Under the pieces are notes generated by a model that saw only the letters and a program-made list of their open reading frames with translations, was not told the origin of the DNA and did no database searches. From Mesostigma viride (Eukaryota; Streptophyta; Mesostigmatophyceae; Mesostigmatales; Mesostigmataceae), in NCBI GenBank assembly GCA_009746045.1, contig RPFO01000406.1, positions 257,501 through 321,500 on the forward strand: a stretch of DNA of 64,000 bases, given 5' to 3'. Below are positions 1 through 11,100 of this stretch, one piece after another (the stretch's first letter is position 1; every line of letters starts with the position of its first letter). Position numbers and translations under genes: made by a program.

Positions 1-3000
1 AATTGGCTAATAAAATATACCCATTTCCCCGAAAAAAAAATGCGTCGAACTGAGGTCTACACGGGCGGCCGGCAGGCAGAGACCCGCCCTGTATACCTAC
101 TCAGCCAGTACGGCGCCGCGCCGCGCTGACCCCGCCGTTCTACTTCCAATGAATGGCCAGCCCGCCACACGTGGCCGTGCCAAGCCCAATTTTAATTGGC
201 TTAAAGCCACACATTGGCCGAGTCAACGGAAGTTTTTGTAGTTCAAAACGCCACAAGTGGCCTAGCGCCACTAGCAACAAAAACCTTAATCGAATCACTG
301 TCGGTAACGAGCGGTGTACATGCGGAACGCCGGAATTTCCCCACGTGGCCCAATTTTAGTTAACCCATGGTCCGCCGATGCTAGGTATGCATTTGCATAG
401 CAACCCGCGTCACGTAACTATACCGCGTAAATCCGTGATCTCCGCCGTAAGTGACGTAACGTAAATTGGTCCGACGGTCCAGGGCAGACCCAACATGAAT
501 GAAAATGTCAAGGTTGGGCAGGTAACTGCGCCATAGCCCAGTAAATACCACGTGCATCATAGAGCTGTCACGTGACTTTTGCTAACATTTTTTACCGTTG
601 AGCGCGCGTATACGATGGGATATGGCTGTCAACGTGCCATTTTGGTGAAAAATTTGGGTTCCGCAGCTTGAAATGGGTCAGATGATGACCCCTGAACGAT
701 GATGCATTATTTTGGTACGTCAAGAATGATCAGATTCACGGAACTGGGGAAATGCGCAGTGGTTATTACCTCTGTATTGGTCGTCACCATCAGACAAGAA
801 GTCCCAGTTGGTATCGCCGGTTTCTTTTTGGTTTCTTGGTAGCTTGCGTCTGCCTGGGCCTTCCATTGTTTTACGGAAGTCCGCTGCAGGATCTGCTGGG
901 AACGTCGACGCGTTAGACGTCATCTTTGCATAGATGATCAACATGGTAATGATGATGGATGCATGGATACAGCAGCTGTGGCCGCCTCTGCCACTAGCAT
1001 TAGAATCCGTGACGTGTGAGCATATCGGCCAGCGGAACCCGGCCAGGTCATGATCGAGGCAGGTACGGCAATTCGTTTTCGTGTTGTTTGAATGGAAACT
1101 CGTACACTTATACATGTCTCATGGTGGATACATTAGTGGTAAATGCAACAGCTTTCCATGCCTGCTCAAGGAGGCGTTTTAGCCATTATATTGCACATTT
1201 TGGGGCATTTCTTGGCGGGATACCGTTCAGTGAGTGCAAGGTGGCGTCATAATTGTATTCCAGCATATTTGGCAGTCAATTGTGGTCAATTATATTGCCT
1301 CATTGTATGATATGGCATAGTAGGCTGTTTGTGTGCGCGTAAGCCACACATGTAAACTCGGGTATTGTATGGGTCAAATGGGTTATCCGGGTGGTTTGAC
1401 CAAAGGAAAGCACCATTGGACTATCCAACTAAATTGTCCAATGTTGGGTTTGAGGTTTCTGACCCTCCCCTGAAAAAAATGGGCGGATATACTTTTTCTG
1501 TGGCACAGAATGATCGTCTTTTGGCTCACTTTGACTTAATTTATCATCCAAAATACTCATTAGACTCATGATATTAGTGCATATTCGTAAAGCCCTTGAA
1601 GTGTAGATACTCGTAGCATCTTGGTTGGGGGTATTTGGAGTTGTGGCCTATGAGTTATGATTTTTTTTATTTTCAGGGGTCTGAAAGTGCCTAAAATGGC
1701 TTGGCGGACCCCAGGGGAGGTGGCACCCCAAAAACCTTAAAAATTGACATATGCTAATATCACTTGAAATTCATTTGCACAACGCTAAGTTATGATTGGG
1801 GGCACTAAATAAATAACATCTCTAGTGAGTTGTCCATGCACTTGTTGGGGGTACTACCCCCATATATACACCAATAATGCGCTATAAATAGCAAAAGACG
1901 CTAATTAGGGCTGGGTATGCCCCAGCCAATGCACACATTTATTTGCAAAACTGCCTGCAGCGTTTCTAGTTCCCTGAGTTTGTAGCTTGCTGAGCTATTG
2001 ACATCATGGAAAGGGCAAAACCTCGAACAGTTATTAATTTCCCCGCAAAACGACCCTTTTTTTACCGGACATTGGGAATAACTTTTTATAAACACGTCAA
2101 AAAAATACTTTTTTCTGCAGCGAAAATCCATCTAACAGGGGGACAACTGTCTTCCAAGTCCCAGGTCATTCCGACAAGTCTAGCTCAAGTTATAAAGTTA
2201 AACGTGCTAAAACCTGAACATAAGCTAAAGGAGGTTTTTCTTTGTACAACAAGGCCAGTTAGGCATGATGTTTTCCATCCAAAAAGCCTGAAAGCATGCC
2301 CTACTCGATCACAATATAAGCAAACAGCTAGGCACCTCATCTGCCCTCACCTGCCCTCGGCATGGCCAACCTTGCCAGCCCAAGCATAGCAACACGATCG
2401 TTAGGCATACATGCCAAGAGAGCATACACATTAGTCAACCCAAGGTTACCTTGTAAACTTCATGATTAGAACTCAGCAAATCTATGACCAAAAGCACATA
2501 TAAATAACTCTTGCACACTGATGACGACACATGCTCAAGGTTTGGGGTCACTGTGACACGCACTGATGGGTTTCCTAGACGACCACCTGACAGGCGCTAA
2601 GGACCACTCAGTAACCAAGTTAACACAATCACACTTTACATGCCATCCAACATGCATCAAATACATGCTGAATATGTTATGAAGTACAAAGGGGTGGCCA
2701 CACACCTCATACACCTTCACCGTCCCTCGAGCATGGCCAGACATATAAGCATGTGAATAGCAATAATGATGATGGCACTAAAATGCCTAACCAGCATTTT
2801 CTATGTTTCTCCCAGGTTAGAGTGTAAGGTTTATGCCAACCAAGCTAATCAACACAGCAACAACTCCTTCACTGCCCTACCTGAGATGGGCAACAAACTG
2901 GAACTATGGAGGGCAAGGAACCAAGGAGATCATGGCATACAACGATGGCATGCAGTCAACCATCATGTCAACCATGGTTGGCTCAGCACATTGCAGTCTT

Positions 3001-4005
3001 TTCACATCATCATATCAAGGGAAAGCTCAAATAAACCAATGGTGGCAGCTATCTACATGCAGTCACACAAATGCAATATCTCCAACATGATCGTCAATAA
3101 AACACTTCCTCCCCTGCACGATAAAATGGAAAGAAACCATTGGCGGCCCTCCAGCGCATGAGCGCTGTGATGCCGCTGCGAAGAGAGGGTGCGTCACTCT
3201 AACACAACAAGAAGCGTCCATACGCACACCATCCTTGCCAGAACACGTTTTATGAATTAATGCCTTAAACCTTCCGGCCGAGAAGCTATAGGCTTCGACT
3301 GAAGCGGCCCTAACCACGACATCAACGAAAACAACCTAAAGCTGCCAGGTATTCGGCAAGCAACGGCGAGCTAGCTGGCGGAAACGGCCCAAACAGAACG
3401 CCAAAACCTTCGAACGATGAGCTCATAGAAGAAAGAACTGATAGCACATAACATTCGCGACAAATCTATACCTTGCCCTCGCAGATCCCTCGCTCAGGCG
3501 CGCAACAACGGCCGTTCTTCCATGGAAGGTTCCGACATGCACTGCGCAGGCCTGAAGAATTACTTACCGACAATGGCCGAAAATGTAGCAAAAAGCACCA
3601 GTTAATTCGGTTTGGAATTCAATGCTACCGATATTAATGCATCCTTGACGGTCAAAAAGGCCCCCAAAACTGCGAATTTACTGCCGCTATCACGAATTCT
3701 ATTTTATTCCGCGCGACCAAAAAATGCAGTTTAACCCCCATGCCGATATGGCAGTAAAAGAAAGCAGCGATATTGTAAACCAGCTACTTGCCTCCACAAC
3801 CCAACATCATGAAATCATCTTCTTCAACATTTGAGCAATTTTTTTGCATTTCTCTAGCCCTACATTGCTAGTTTCGCCTAAACGCAGTCGCCATGACCAC
3901 TTCCGCAAGGGGTGCGCGCACGGTGCACCCACTTTTCACGGTACGGCTGGTACCGCGAATTTTTTCGCGCGGAAAATATTCGGCGCGCCACGTCCCCTTA
4001 ATTAA
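1..4005. other. No recognisable gene; AT-leaning non-coding DNA
   Basis: I looked on both strands and found only short open frames without recognisable motifs. There is no RNA gene, long tandem repeat or element end that I can support. An unrecognised host exon or an old decayed transposon cannot be excluded. Confidence 0.5.
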
Positions 4006-4077
4006 TTAAGTAATGCGATACTCATTACTTTTGCATACTTGCAAGTATGCAAAAGTAATGAGTATCGCATTACTTAA
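4006..4077. repeat. 72-bp perfect palindrome bounded by TTAA
   Basis: The sequence from 4006 to 4041 is the exact reverse complement of 4042 to 4077, with no spacer. It begins TTAAGTAATGCG and ends CGCATTACTTAA, directly after a short TTAATTAA run. A 36-bp stem could extrude as a cruciform or fold as an RNA hairpin. It may be a tiny foldback element with TTAA at both edges; no coding sequence is involved. Confidence 0.95.
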
Positions 4078-4672
4078 CTTGTACACAACATGACGTGCTT
4101 AGTACGACCCCCAGTCAGCCCACCAATGACACCACCATGCAGTCACTGACCAATATCAGGGTAGAACCCCACCTGTAACTAACTACAAAAAGACAAACAC
4201 TGGACATGGTGTCCTAGAATCATCGACTAAAGGCTCAGCCCACCACGTGGCTCGGCCCTGCTAACCGGGCCGCCCGCGCCACTGACAGGTCAGCGCCGGG
4301 CCTAGCTAGACCTATGTGAACGGAAGTATGCTAGTAAAGCACCCGCATGTTGCATCGTAGGCCGACCCATAAAAAAGGCTACGTAGCTAATTATTACTCT
4401 TCTAGTCCAACGACAGTATATTATTCACTATATCGTTACGGCCAACTGCCCAATTAAGAACCCTTGGACAACAATGGACGTAACACTCTCCCCCCCCCCA
4501 AGAGGAAAGGTAGGACCCATCCCCACCGCGGTGGAAATAAAAAAGGACGGGAAACGCATGCAGACTAGCAATCACATCGACCCAACAATTAAACGGCCAG
4601 CGCCAATTACCACCAGAACTCTGAGTAAGGCTTGACGCTACGGCGGACCAGGGTGGCAAAGGGGGGGCCCAT
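4078..4672. other. No gene seen
   Basis: Nothing recognisable on either strand. A run of C lies near 4492-4500, and a self-complementary stretch lies around 4260-4310. Confidence 0.45.
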
Positions 4673-5460
4673 ATGCAGGCTGCCCTGATCCTTTTCTTTC
4701 CTTCGAACTGGCTGCTGGCCCTGACGAAGGAAGAATGCGCCGAAATAATCAAGTTCTTAGCCCAGGAACGCAAGCTCTTTGGGCCCGGCGGGCCCATACA
4801 CGCCGACCACCTGGAGGCGTTCCTCGGCCAGGCCAGACCACCGCCTTGCTATCGATCTTGTGCAGCTTCTTCCAGCTAACTGTTTTCGACATCGTCGCTA
4901 AGCTCCGCAACCCAGCCCGGCCTGCGCAGCCGGCAGCCACATCGGCTCCCTCCCTCTGCAAGGATGACATCCGAGCATGCAGTGCTGGAGGAGCACGTGA
5001 CCTGGCCGTTTGTTGGCCGAGAAGCTGACCTCGCTGAACACGACGCTCAACACGGTGGAGGCCCGGGTCTCCAATGTGCCACACGGAAACCAAGGTCATC
5101 CACAAGCTCCAACCTCAGTTCACGGCGCCGCCGCTGCACACCGCGGCGCAGGCACGATCTGGGACACACGCTGCTCTTGTCTCTCGCCTAAACCATGCAG
5201 GTGGAGGGCAATTGTGCGGCGTGCTCATGCATGAAGAAGCTTGAAGCCATATGCAGTGACCGCCCACACCGAGGCCCTGGCCTCACAGGTCCCAAAGATA
5301 GCGGAGCAGCTAGACGGCCACGATCGCATCCCAGCCACCCCGGCAGGATGCTGGCGACCTCCCGCCCCTCTCCTATGCGGACCCATGCTGTGGAAAGCGA
5401 CCGCCTCATGCAACCCGTACTGACGCCATCGATCACTACGAAACTCCAGGAGCTTAATTG
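4673..5460 (+). pseudogene. Possible decayed LINE ORF1-like relic
   Basis: Several short plus-strand frames follow one another here. They encode charged helical stretches such as LTKEECAEIIKFLAQERK and a coiled-coil-like LAEKLTSLNTTLNTVEARVS, broken by frameshifts. The style resembles the helical part of LINE ORF1 proteins, as in the clearer relic at 52790-54172, but no RRM or zinc knuckle is visible. It lies next to a LINE RT fragment on the opposite strand. This is a weak call; it could also be non-coding. Confidence 0.25.
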
Positions 5461-5734
5461 AAGATGGCAGCCATGCTTAGTAGAACGTTTGCCTAGCTAG
5501 CCGTGCCAACATACCTAGTCACGTGCACCGCTAACGCACGGTACACAATTAACCAGCCATGTAGCCTTAGCTTAGTCCTTATACAGCCATTAAAAAATTA
5601 AATTAAATTATAACATGTCTCCGTTGGGAGATCATGTAGCACATATTCCAGGTTGGATGGGTGGTGTGGAGGAAGCCGCGTAATCGAACTAACCTAACTC
5701 TAAGCTAGATCTAGTCTAGAAAAGCCTATCTACG

Positions 5735-6620
5735 CTACTCATCAAAACGGCTCCTCCGTTTGGGGGGAGGCGGCTTGCCCACAGGGGCTGGCGTGTGCGC
5801 CTTGACAATCTTCTTCCACCGCGTCTTGTCCTGCATGGCAGTCCAAAGACGGGAGAGAGAGTGGATGCGGTACTCAAACTGGGCTGGGACCACTAGGTCG
5901 TCCAGCAACATCTGGGTATAGGTCATGGCATGTTTCCCTACCTTTTTAGGAATGTTCTTGGGGCCAGGCCAGGTCAAAATGTGCCGCCCCGGTTGGCCGA
6001 GCCGCTGGGGACCGGCCAGACCAAGGGCGGTGTCGACCTGGCTGGTGCGAGCAAGATGTCCTACAAATGCTATCCTACGCTGTCTAATCTCGTCCGAAAT
6101 ACGCGGCATACCGTGATACAAAGACTCTAAGGACCTACGCTGAGAAAACCCGACATTCAGGACCTGTCGGAGCATCCGGGTTACCGTGCCGTCTAGCTTG
6201 GCTGCCAGTGTTGCCGTGAGTGTCCATGCCTCGGCGCCATACGTGAGCACCGTGAGGACGAGGACCTTGAAGAGCATGCGCTTGCGGTGCTCGTCCAGGC
6301 CCTTGGAGCGCCAGTAGGTGTTGAGCGAACGGAGCTTGGCCCAGGAAAGGCCGATGCGGGTGTCCACATCGTCGGCAGTGTCCGGAAGCCAACTCCCCAA
6401 CAGCTTGAAGCGGTCGCGGAGTGGGACCTCCGTCCCGTCTAGCAGGCGCGGCAGCGGGGGGCGACTGGAGGCCCCAATCACCATCGCCTCAGTTTTGACA
6501 CTAATCTCCAACCCCACCGCCCTCGCCTCCAGGCCCAGACAGTCCAGCCAGGTCTGAATGTGCTCGGGGCGCGCGATGAGGGTGGTGTCGTCCGCATAAA
6601 TCAGCCATGCTACGCCCTGC
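5735..6620 (-). pseudogene. 5'-truncated LINE, C-terminal half of reverse transcriptase
   Basis: The minus-strand frame begins around the RT catalytic motif (LIYADDTTLIAR, about 6550-6600). It continues through FKLLGSWLP, a thumb-like helical region and LTYGAEAWTLT ... LDGTVTRMLRQVLNV, which is the usual ending of RTE/CR1-type LINE polyproteins, and stops after a basic proline-rich tail. Fingers, palm N-terminus and endonuclease are absent, so the copy is 5'-truncated near 6620. The 3' untranslated region runs to about 5590 and ends in an AT-rich tail of TTAAA/TTTAA units. The frame itself is uninterrupted, so the copy is fairly young, but it cannot encode a functional RT. Confidence 0.8.
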
Positions 6621-6629
6621 CTATGATCA

Positions 6630-6880
6630 GTTTATTCGCCCACGCTCCTTGTTATGCCATGCTCACATGGGTCTTATTGCACTCGGCAGATTGCCGGATC
6701 GTTAGCGTGTCCGTTTAGCTAGCGTGCCCGAATGCAGCTGTGGCATGCCTTAGGCATGAAGGAGACTGGGGGTCTCTGCCCTTTCTCCTGTTGTGCACAC
6801 ACAGGGATTAAAAGCACTTCGGTGCTCCGTGACTCCCCAACGGGAGCACGAGTTTAATTAATTAATTAATTAATTAATTG
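6630..6880 (+). repeat. Retroposon 3' end with (TTAA)n tail
   Basis: A non-coding stretch ends in CCCCAACGGGAGCACGAG followed by (TTAA)n at about 6852-6880. Part of it (near 6780-6812) resembles 52530-52563, which also runs into a TTAA repeat. This suggests the 3' end of a second non-LTR family. No coding sequence is visible. Confidence 0.4.
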
Positions 6881-7084
6881 AAGACCTTCGCCAGGCACAA
6901 CAACGGGAGGCCACCGACCGCGCTCGCCACGACTGCCGGGTGGTGCTGCGTCGCTTAATTAATCCCCCAGAAGCCAGGTGCGACGTCAACCACCCTTGCC
7001 GACGAGCTCAAGGACCAGCTCCTTACCCTCGATCATGGGCCGCCTGGTAGGTGAGGTCACTGTAGAATTAATGCGCGTGGGTGC

Positions 7085-7204
7085 CACCGGCTGCCCACGT
7101 GACGCAGTCACGTGCTTAATTAATTAATTAATTAATTAAACAAGAGAGTCGGTTACGTGTCTATTAATTAATTAATTAATTAATTAATTAATTAATTAAT
7201 TAAT
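7085..7204. repeat. CACGTGAC hairpin plus two (TTAA)n arrays
   Basis: The stem-loop CACGTGACGCAGTCACGTG lies near 7096-7114 and is followed by (TTAA)n. A short spacer and a second (ATTA)n array of about 40 bp (7163-7204) follow. This is the 3' signature of the LINE family described at 7205-7442. Confidence 0.7.
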
Positions 7205-7442
7205 GGAGGCAGATGGTTCGCAAGGATAGATGGCAAGTAGTGATGAAGGAGACCACCCCCAAGTCTGTGGGGGCTCCGTGGTGACCGCGTTTGGCATTCA
7301 CAGCGATTCGGGGCGTGGTGCCCACAACCCTGTAACTAGGAACTAGATAGCTAGCATCATCCATTCCATCCCATGTTCTCCTCCCATTGAGGACTTATGC
7401 TCACGTGACGCAGTCACGTGTATATCAATTAATTAATTAATG
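7205..7442 (+). mobile_element. LINE 3' end: UTR, stem-loop, (TTAA)n tail
   Basis: This fragment matches (by eye) the 3' portions at 52140-52360 (+), 54174-54430 (-) and 55015-55200 (-). Shared blocks are AAGGAGACCACC, GCGATTCGGG..GTGGTGCCC, ACTAGGAACTAGA, CATCCATTCCATC and GAGGACTTATGCTCACGTG. It ends with the 8-bp stem hairpin CACGTGAC-GCA-GTCACGTG and a TTAATTAA-type tail at about 7425-7442. It is an extreme 5'-truncated insertion. Confidence 0.7.
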
Positions 7443-8126
7443 GATTAGCTTTATGACTTAATGTGGTAGGTAACATGGACATAGTCAAAGGCCTCACCAC
7501 AGTGGTTTTGCTAAGGGTTAAGAGGCTGCGGGCGCTGTGACCTCGGCAACAAAATCCCCGCGGTCGCATTTTGTCACAAGCACACCCACCAGGCCACCGC
7601 TGACCACTTCACCGTCCTCTAGAGAAGCGCATTTCCACCAGTACAAAGATTCAGCCGAGTAAGGTACCATTGACACCTGGCCGACCGACCACTGACCCGT
7701 AAGTAGTGACACACGCGGTCACCCTTGTACCTATATGCCTATAAACGTAGTCGTTTTGGCCTCGGCCACCAAATACCCACGAAAAGCCCACGTGTGGCCT
7801 CGGCGTCCGGAATCCGGCGGCCAGCGGCCACATGTGGCCTCGCGCGGCCCATTAGCAAAAACACTGCCTCACCAGACCAGTAAACCAGATACTATTGATG
7901 AGACAGCTGAGTAATATGTACATGAGACAGCTGGTTGTCTCGAGAGCCTAAACATCTCCACTGCGGTCGATTATGCTCCCAAAACAACGCACCCGGGACA
8001 GCGATCATGGACGTAAATTGTGCTGTACGTAAAACAGTAAGAGCTTCCACAAACACGATCTCACAGGCATGTCACAGAGGATCCTGTCTGTGCACATGGA
8101 TATCCATGGCGGCGGAGAATCCTGCT
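7443..8126. other. 3' flank of the kinase gene; nothing else seen
   Basis: This stretch lies downstream of the kinase stop codon, on the minus strand. I see no other gene. It presumably holds the kinase 3' UTR; I could not fix a polyadenylation signal. Confidence 0.4.
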
Positions 8127-11100
8127 TCATCGCTCCACATGGCTATTGATCAGCTCATCCATCTTGGTCAAGATATACGTCAGCTCTGGTCGGTCGTCCG
8201 GCTGCCTGGAAATGCATTGCTGCATGAGCTGCCGGAATTCTGGGGGGCAGTCCGGTGGGATGTCAGCTGGTGGGACCCCCCGGAGTGCCAGGCCTGGCCA
8301 TCAGGGACGAAGCACAGGGTAACAACCAAAGGGAAGTAACATCACGTGGCATGGTCAGCCAAAATTAAAAACAATCGTGCGTGGGCAGAGCATGACACCA
8401 TATAAATGTCAGTTCGTGTGGCAACACAGCTTCCACAGTTTGTGTGGCAAATCCAAAGAGACCAAAACGGCCATGGCCAACTGATTTTCTGGGAAAGCTC
8501 AACAAACAATACTGTTTTAACAGTTTCGGCGTGCTGCAGCAGCAGCGCATTGGCCAGCTACGAACGCTCGAAGCCTTGCAGCTCGTGCGAGACGCAACGG
8601 CGCCTTTCTTCCGGAACGCGACGGTTGATAGGAAAGAGACATGCAAACCTGAACACACGAGCTGCTTCTTTTCATCCGTTTGTAGGGAATGACATGGCCT
8701 TTTCGGAAAACAACACAGTGGCGCAAAGGATCTATAATGCCCGTGGAAGCAATAAACGCTGAGCCTGCCCAATCCATACACAGTCAGACAGTCATTCAGT
8801 CAGTTTATTCCCACACCGACACTCTATCCGACAGATTTATTAACCGACGGCCGGTATCCTTACATAGACGAAGATGCATAAGCACAATGACCAGTGAGCC
8901 TTGTCTCTACGCATGAATACTGGTGCGTGGACTATCACCACTAGCAACTTTGTCGATGGCCCGCTCGCACTAATGCACGCGCACACAAGAAAGTCCCACA
9001 AGAAGTCCCACCAAAAAAGAGAGAGAAAGCTCACCAACGCTCTCCTCCACGGCCCTGTGCACATACTGTAATAGCCAGTATCCCTCCTGCCCACGCTCAC
9101 ACAACCCACCCACACCCTTCCACAGCATGAGCAGGATGAGAAGCTGCCTCACGGAGACACCCATCCAGGCACGTACCCCCCCCCCCCCCCCCCCCCGCCG
9201 GCCACCGCCCGCCACCGCCCGCCACCGCCCGCCACCGCCCGCCACCGCCCGCCACCGCCCGCCACCGCCCGCCACCGCCCGCCACCGCCCGCCACCGCCC
9301 GCCACCGCCCGCCACCGCCCGCCACCGCCCGCCACCGCCCGCCACCGCCCGCCACCGCCCGCCACCGCCCGCCACCGCCCGCCACCGCCCGCCACCGCCC
9401 GCCACCGCCCGCCACCGCCCGCCACCGCCCGCCACCGCCCGCCACCGCCCGCCACCGCCCGCCACCGCCCGCCACCGCCCGCCACCGCCCGCCACCGCCC
9501 GCCACCGCCCGCCACCCGCCACCGCCCGCCACCGCCAGCCACCGCCAGCCACCGCCAGCCACCGCCAGCCACCGCCAGCCACCGCCAGCCACCGCCAGCC
9601 ACCGCCAGCCACCGCCAGCCACCGCCAGCCACCGCCAGCCACAGCCAGCCACAGCCAGCCACAGCCAGCCACAGCCAGCCACAGCCAGCCACAGCCAGCC
9701 ACAGCCAGCCACAGCCAGCCACAGCCAGCCACAGCCAGCCACAGCCAGCCACAGCCAGCCACAGCCAGCCACAGCCAGCCACAGCCAGCCACAGCCAGCC
9801 ACAGCCAGCCACAGCCAGCCACAGCCAGCCACAGCCAGCCACAGCCAGCCACAGCCAGCCACAGCCAGCCACAGCCAGCCACAGCCAGCCACAGCCAGCC
9901 ACAGCCAGCCACAGCCAGCCACAGCCAGCCACAGCCAGCCACAGCCAGCCACAGCCAGCCACAGCCAGCCACAGCCAGCCACAGCCAGCCACAGCCAGCC
10001 ACAGCCAGCCACAGCCAGCCACAGCCAGCCACAGCCAGCCACAGCCAGCCACAGCCAGCCACAGCCAGCCACAGCCAGCCACAGCCAGCCACAGCCAGCC
10101 ACAGCCAGCCACAGCCAGCCACAGCCAGCCACAGCCAGCCACAGCCAGCCACAGCCAGCCACAGCCAGCCACAGCCACCCACAGACACACAAGCCCCTCA
10201 CGATGATCTCGGCGACAATAACCAAACATGAGAACAGCTTCCCCCACTCCAAAGCAAAGAAAAGGACAAGGGCGACTCACCGATGATCTCGGCCACTGGT
10301 TTGCCGTGGTAGGGGAAGCGCCCGGTGGCCAGCTCGTACAGGATGACGCCGTACGCGTACACCTCGGACCGCCGCGTGTAGGCCTTGCCCTCCCACACCT
10401 CGGGGGCGGTCCAGTTGGGCGTGCCCTTGGTGTCACCAAAGTCCTGCAGGGGGTGGGTGCAGGCACGGAGGTGGTTGCGGGCGTCCGAAGAGGCAGGAAT
10501 AGGTGCTATTTCGTTGGGAGCGTCGGGAATGGAACAACTTGCGGGTGCTGGAGAAGAGCCTTGAACGTGAAGACATAACGCCCAAGCGCAGAGAAAGGGG
10601 GGGGAGGGAGGAGGGAGGAGGGAGGAGGGGGAGGGGGGAGGGGGAGGGAGGAGGGAGGAGGGAGGAGGGAGGAGGGAGGAGGGAGGAGGGAGGAGGGAGG
10701 AGGGAGGAGGGAGGAGGGAGGAGGGAGGAGGGAGGAGGGAGGGAGGGAGGGGAGGAGGGAGGAGGGAGGAGGGAGGAGGAGGGAGGAGGGAGGAGGGAGG
10801 AGGAGGAGGAGGGAGGAGGGAGGAGGGAGGAGGGAGGAGGGAGGAGGGAGGAGGGAGGAGGAGAGGGAGGAGGGAGGAGGGAGGAGGGAGGAGGGAGGAG
10901 GGAGGAGGGAGGAGGGAGGAGGAGGAGGGAGGGAGGGAGGAGGGAGGAGGGAGGAGGAGGAGGGAGGAGGGGGAGGGAGGAGGGAGGAGGGAGGAGGGAG
11001 GAGGGAGGAGGGAGGAGGGAGGAGGGAGGAGGGAGGGAGGAGAGGAGGAGGGAGGAGGGAGGAGGGAGGAGGGAGGAGGGAGGGGAGGGAGGAGGGAGGA

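Noticed and set aside
720-2389. ORFs of 68-131 codons at the left end
   Set aside because: No motif, overlapping frames on both strands, and composition like the surrounding non-coding DNA.
4000-7442. TTAATTAA runs as cloning-linker remains
   Set aside because: They are long, imperfect, and follow LINE 3' ends with a conserved hairpin, so they are biological tails.
9127-10466. Open frames of 359-498 codons on both strands
   Set aside because: They are produced by a stop-free 10-bp repeat inside a kinase intron; all frames are open equally and the splice model passes over them.
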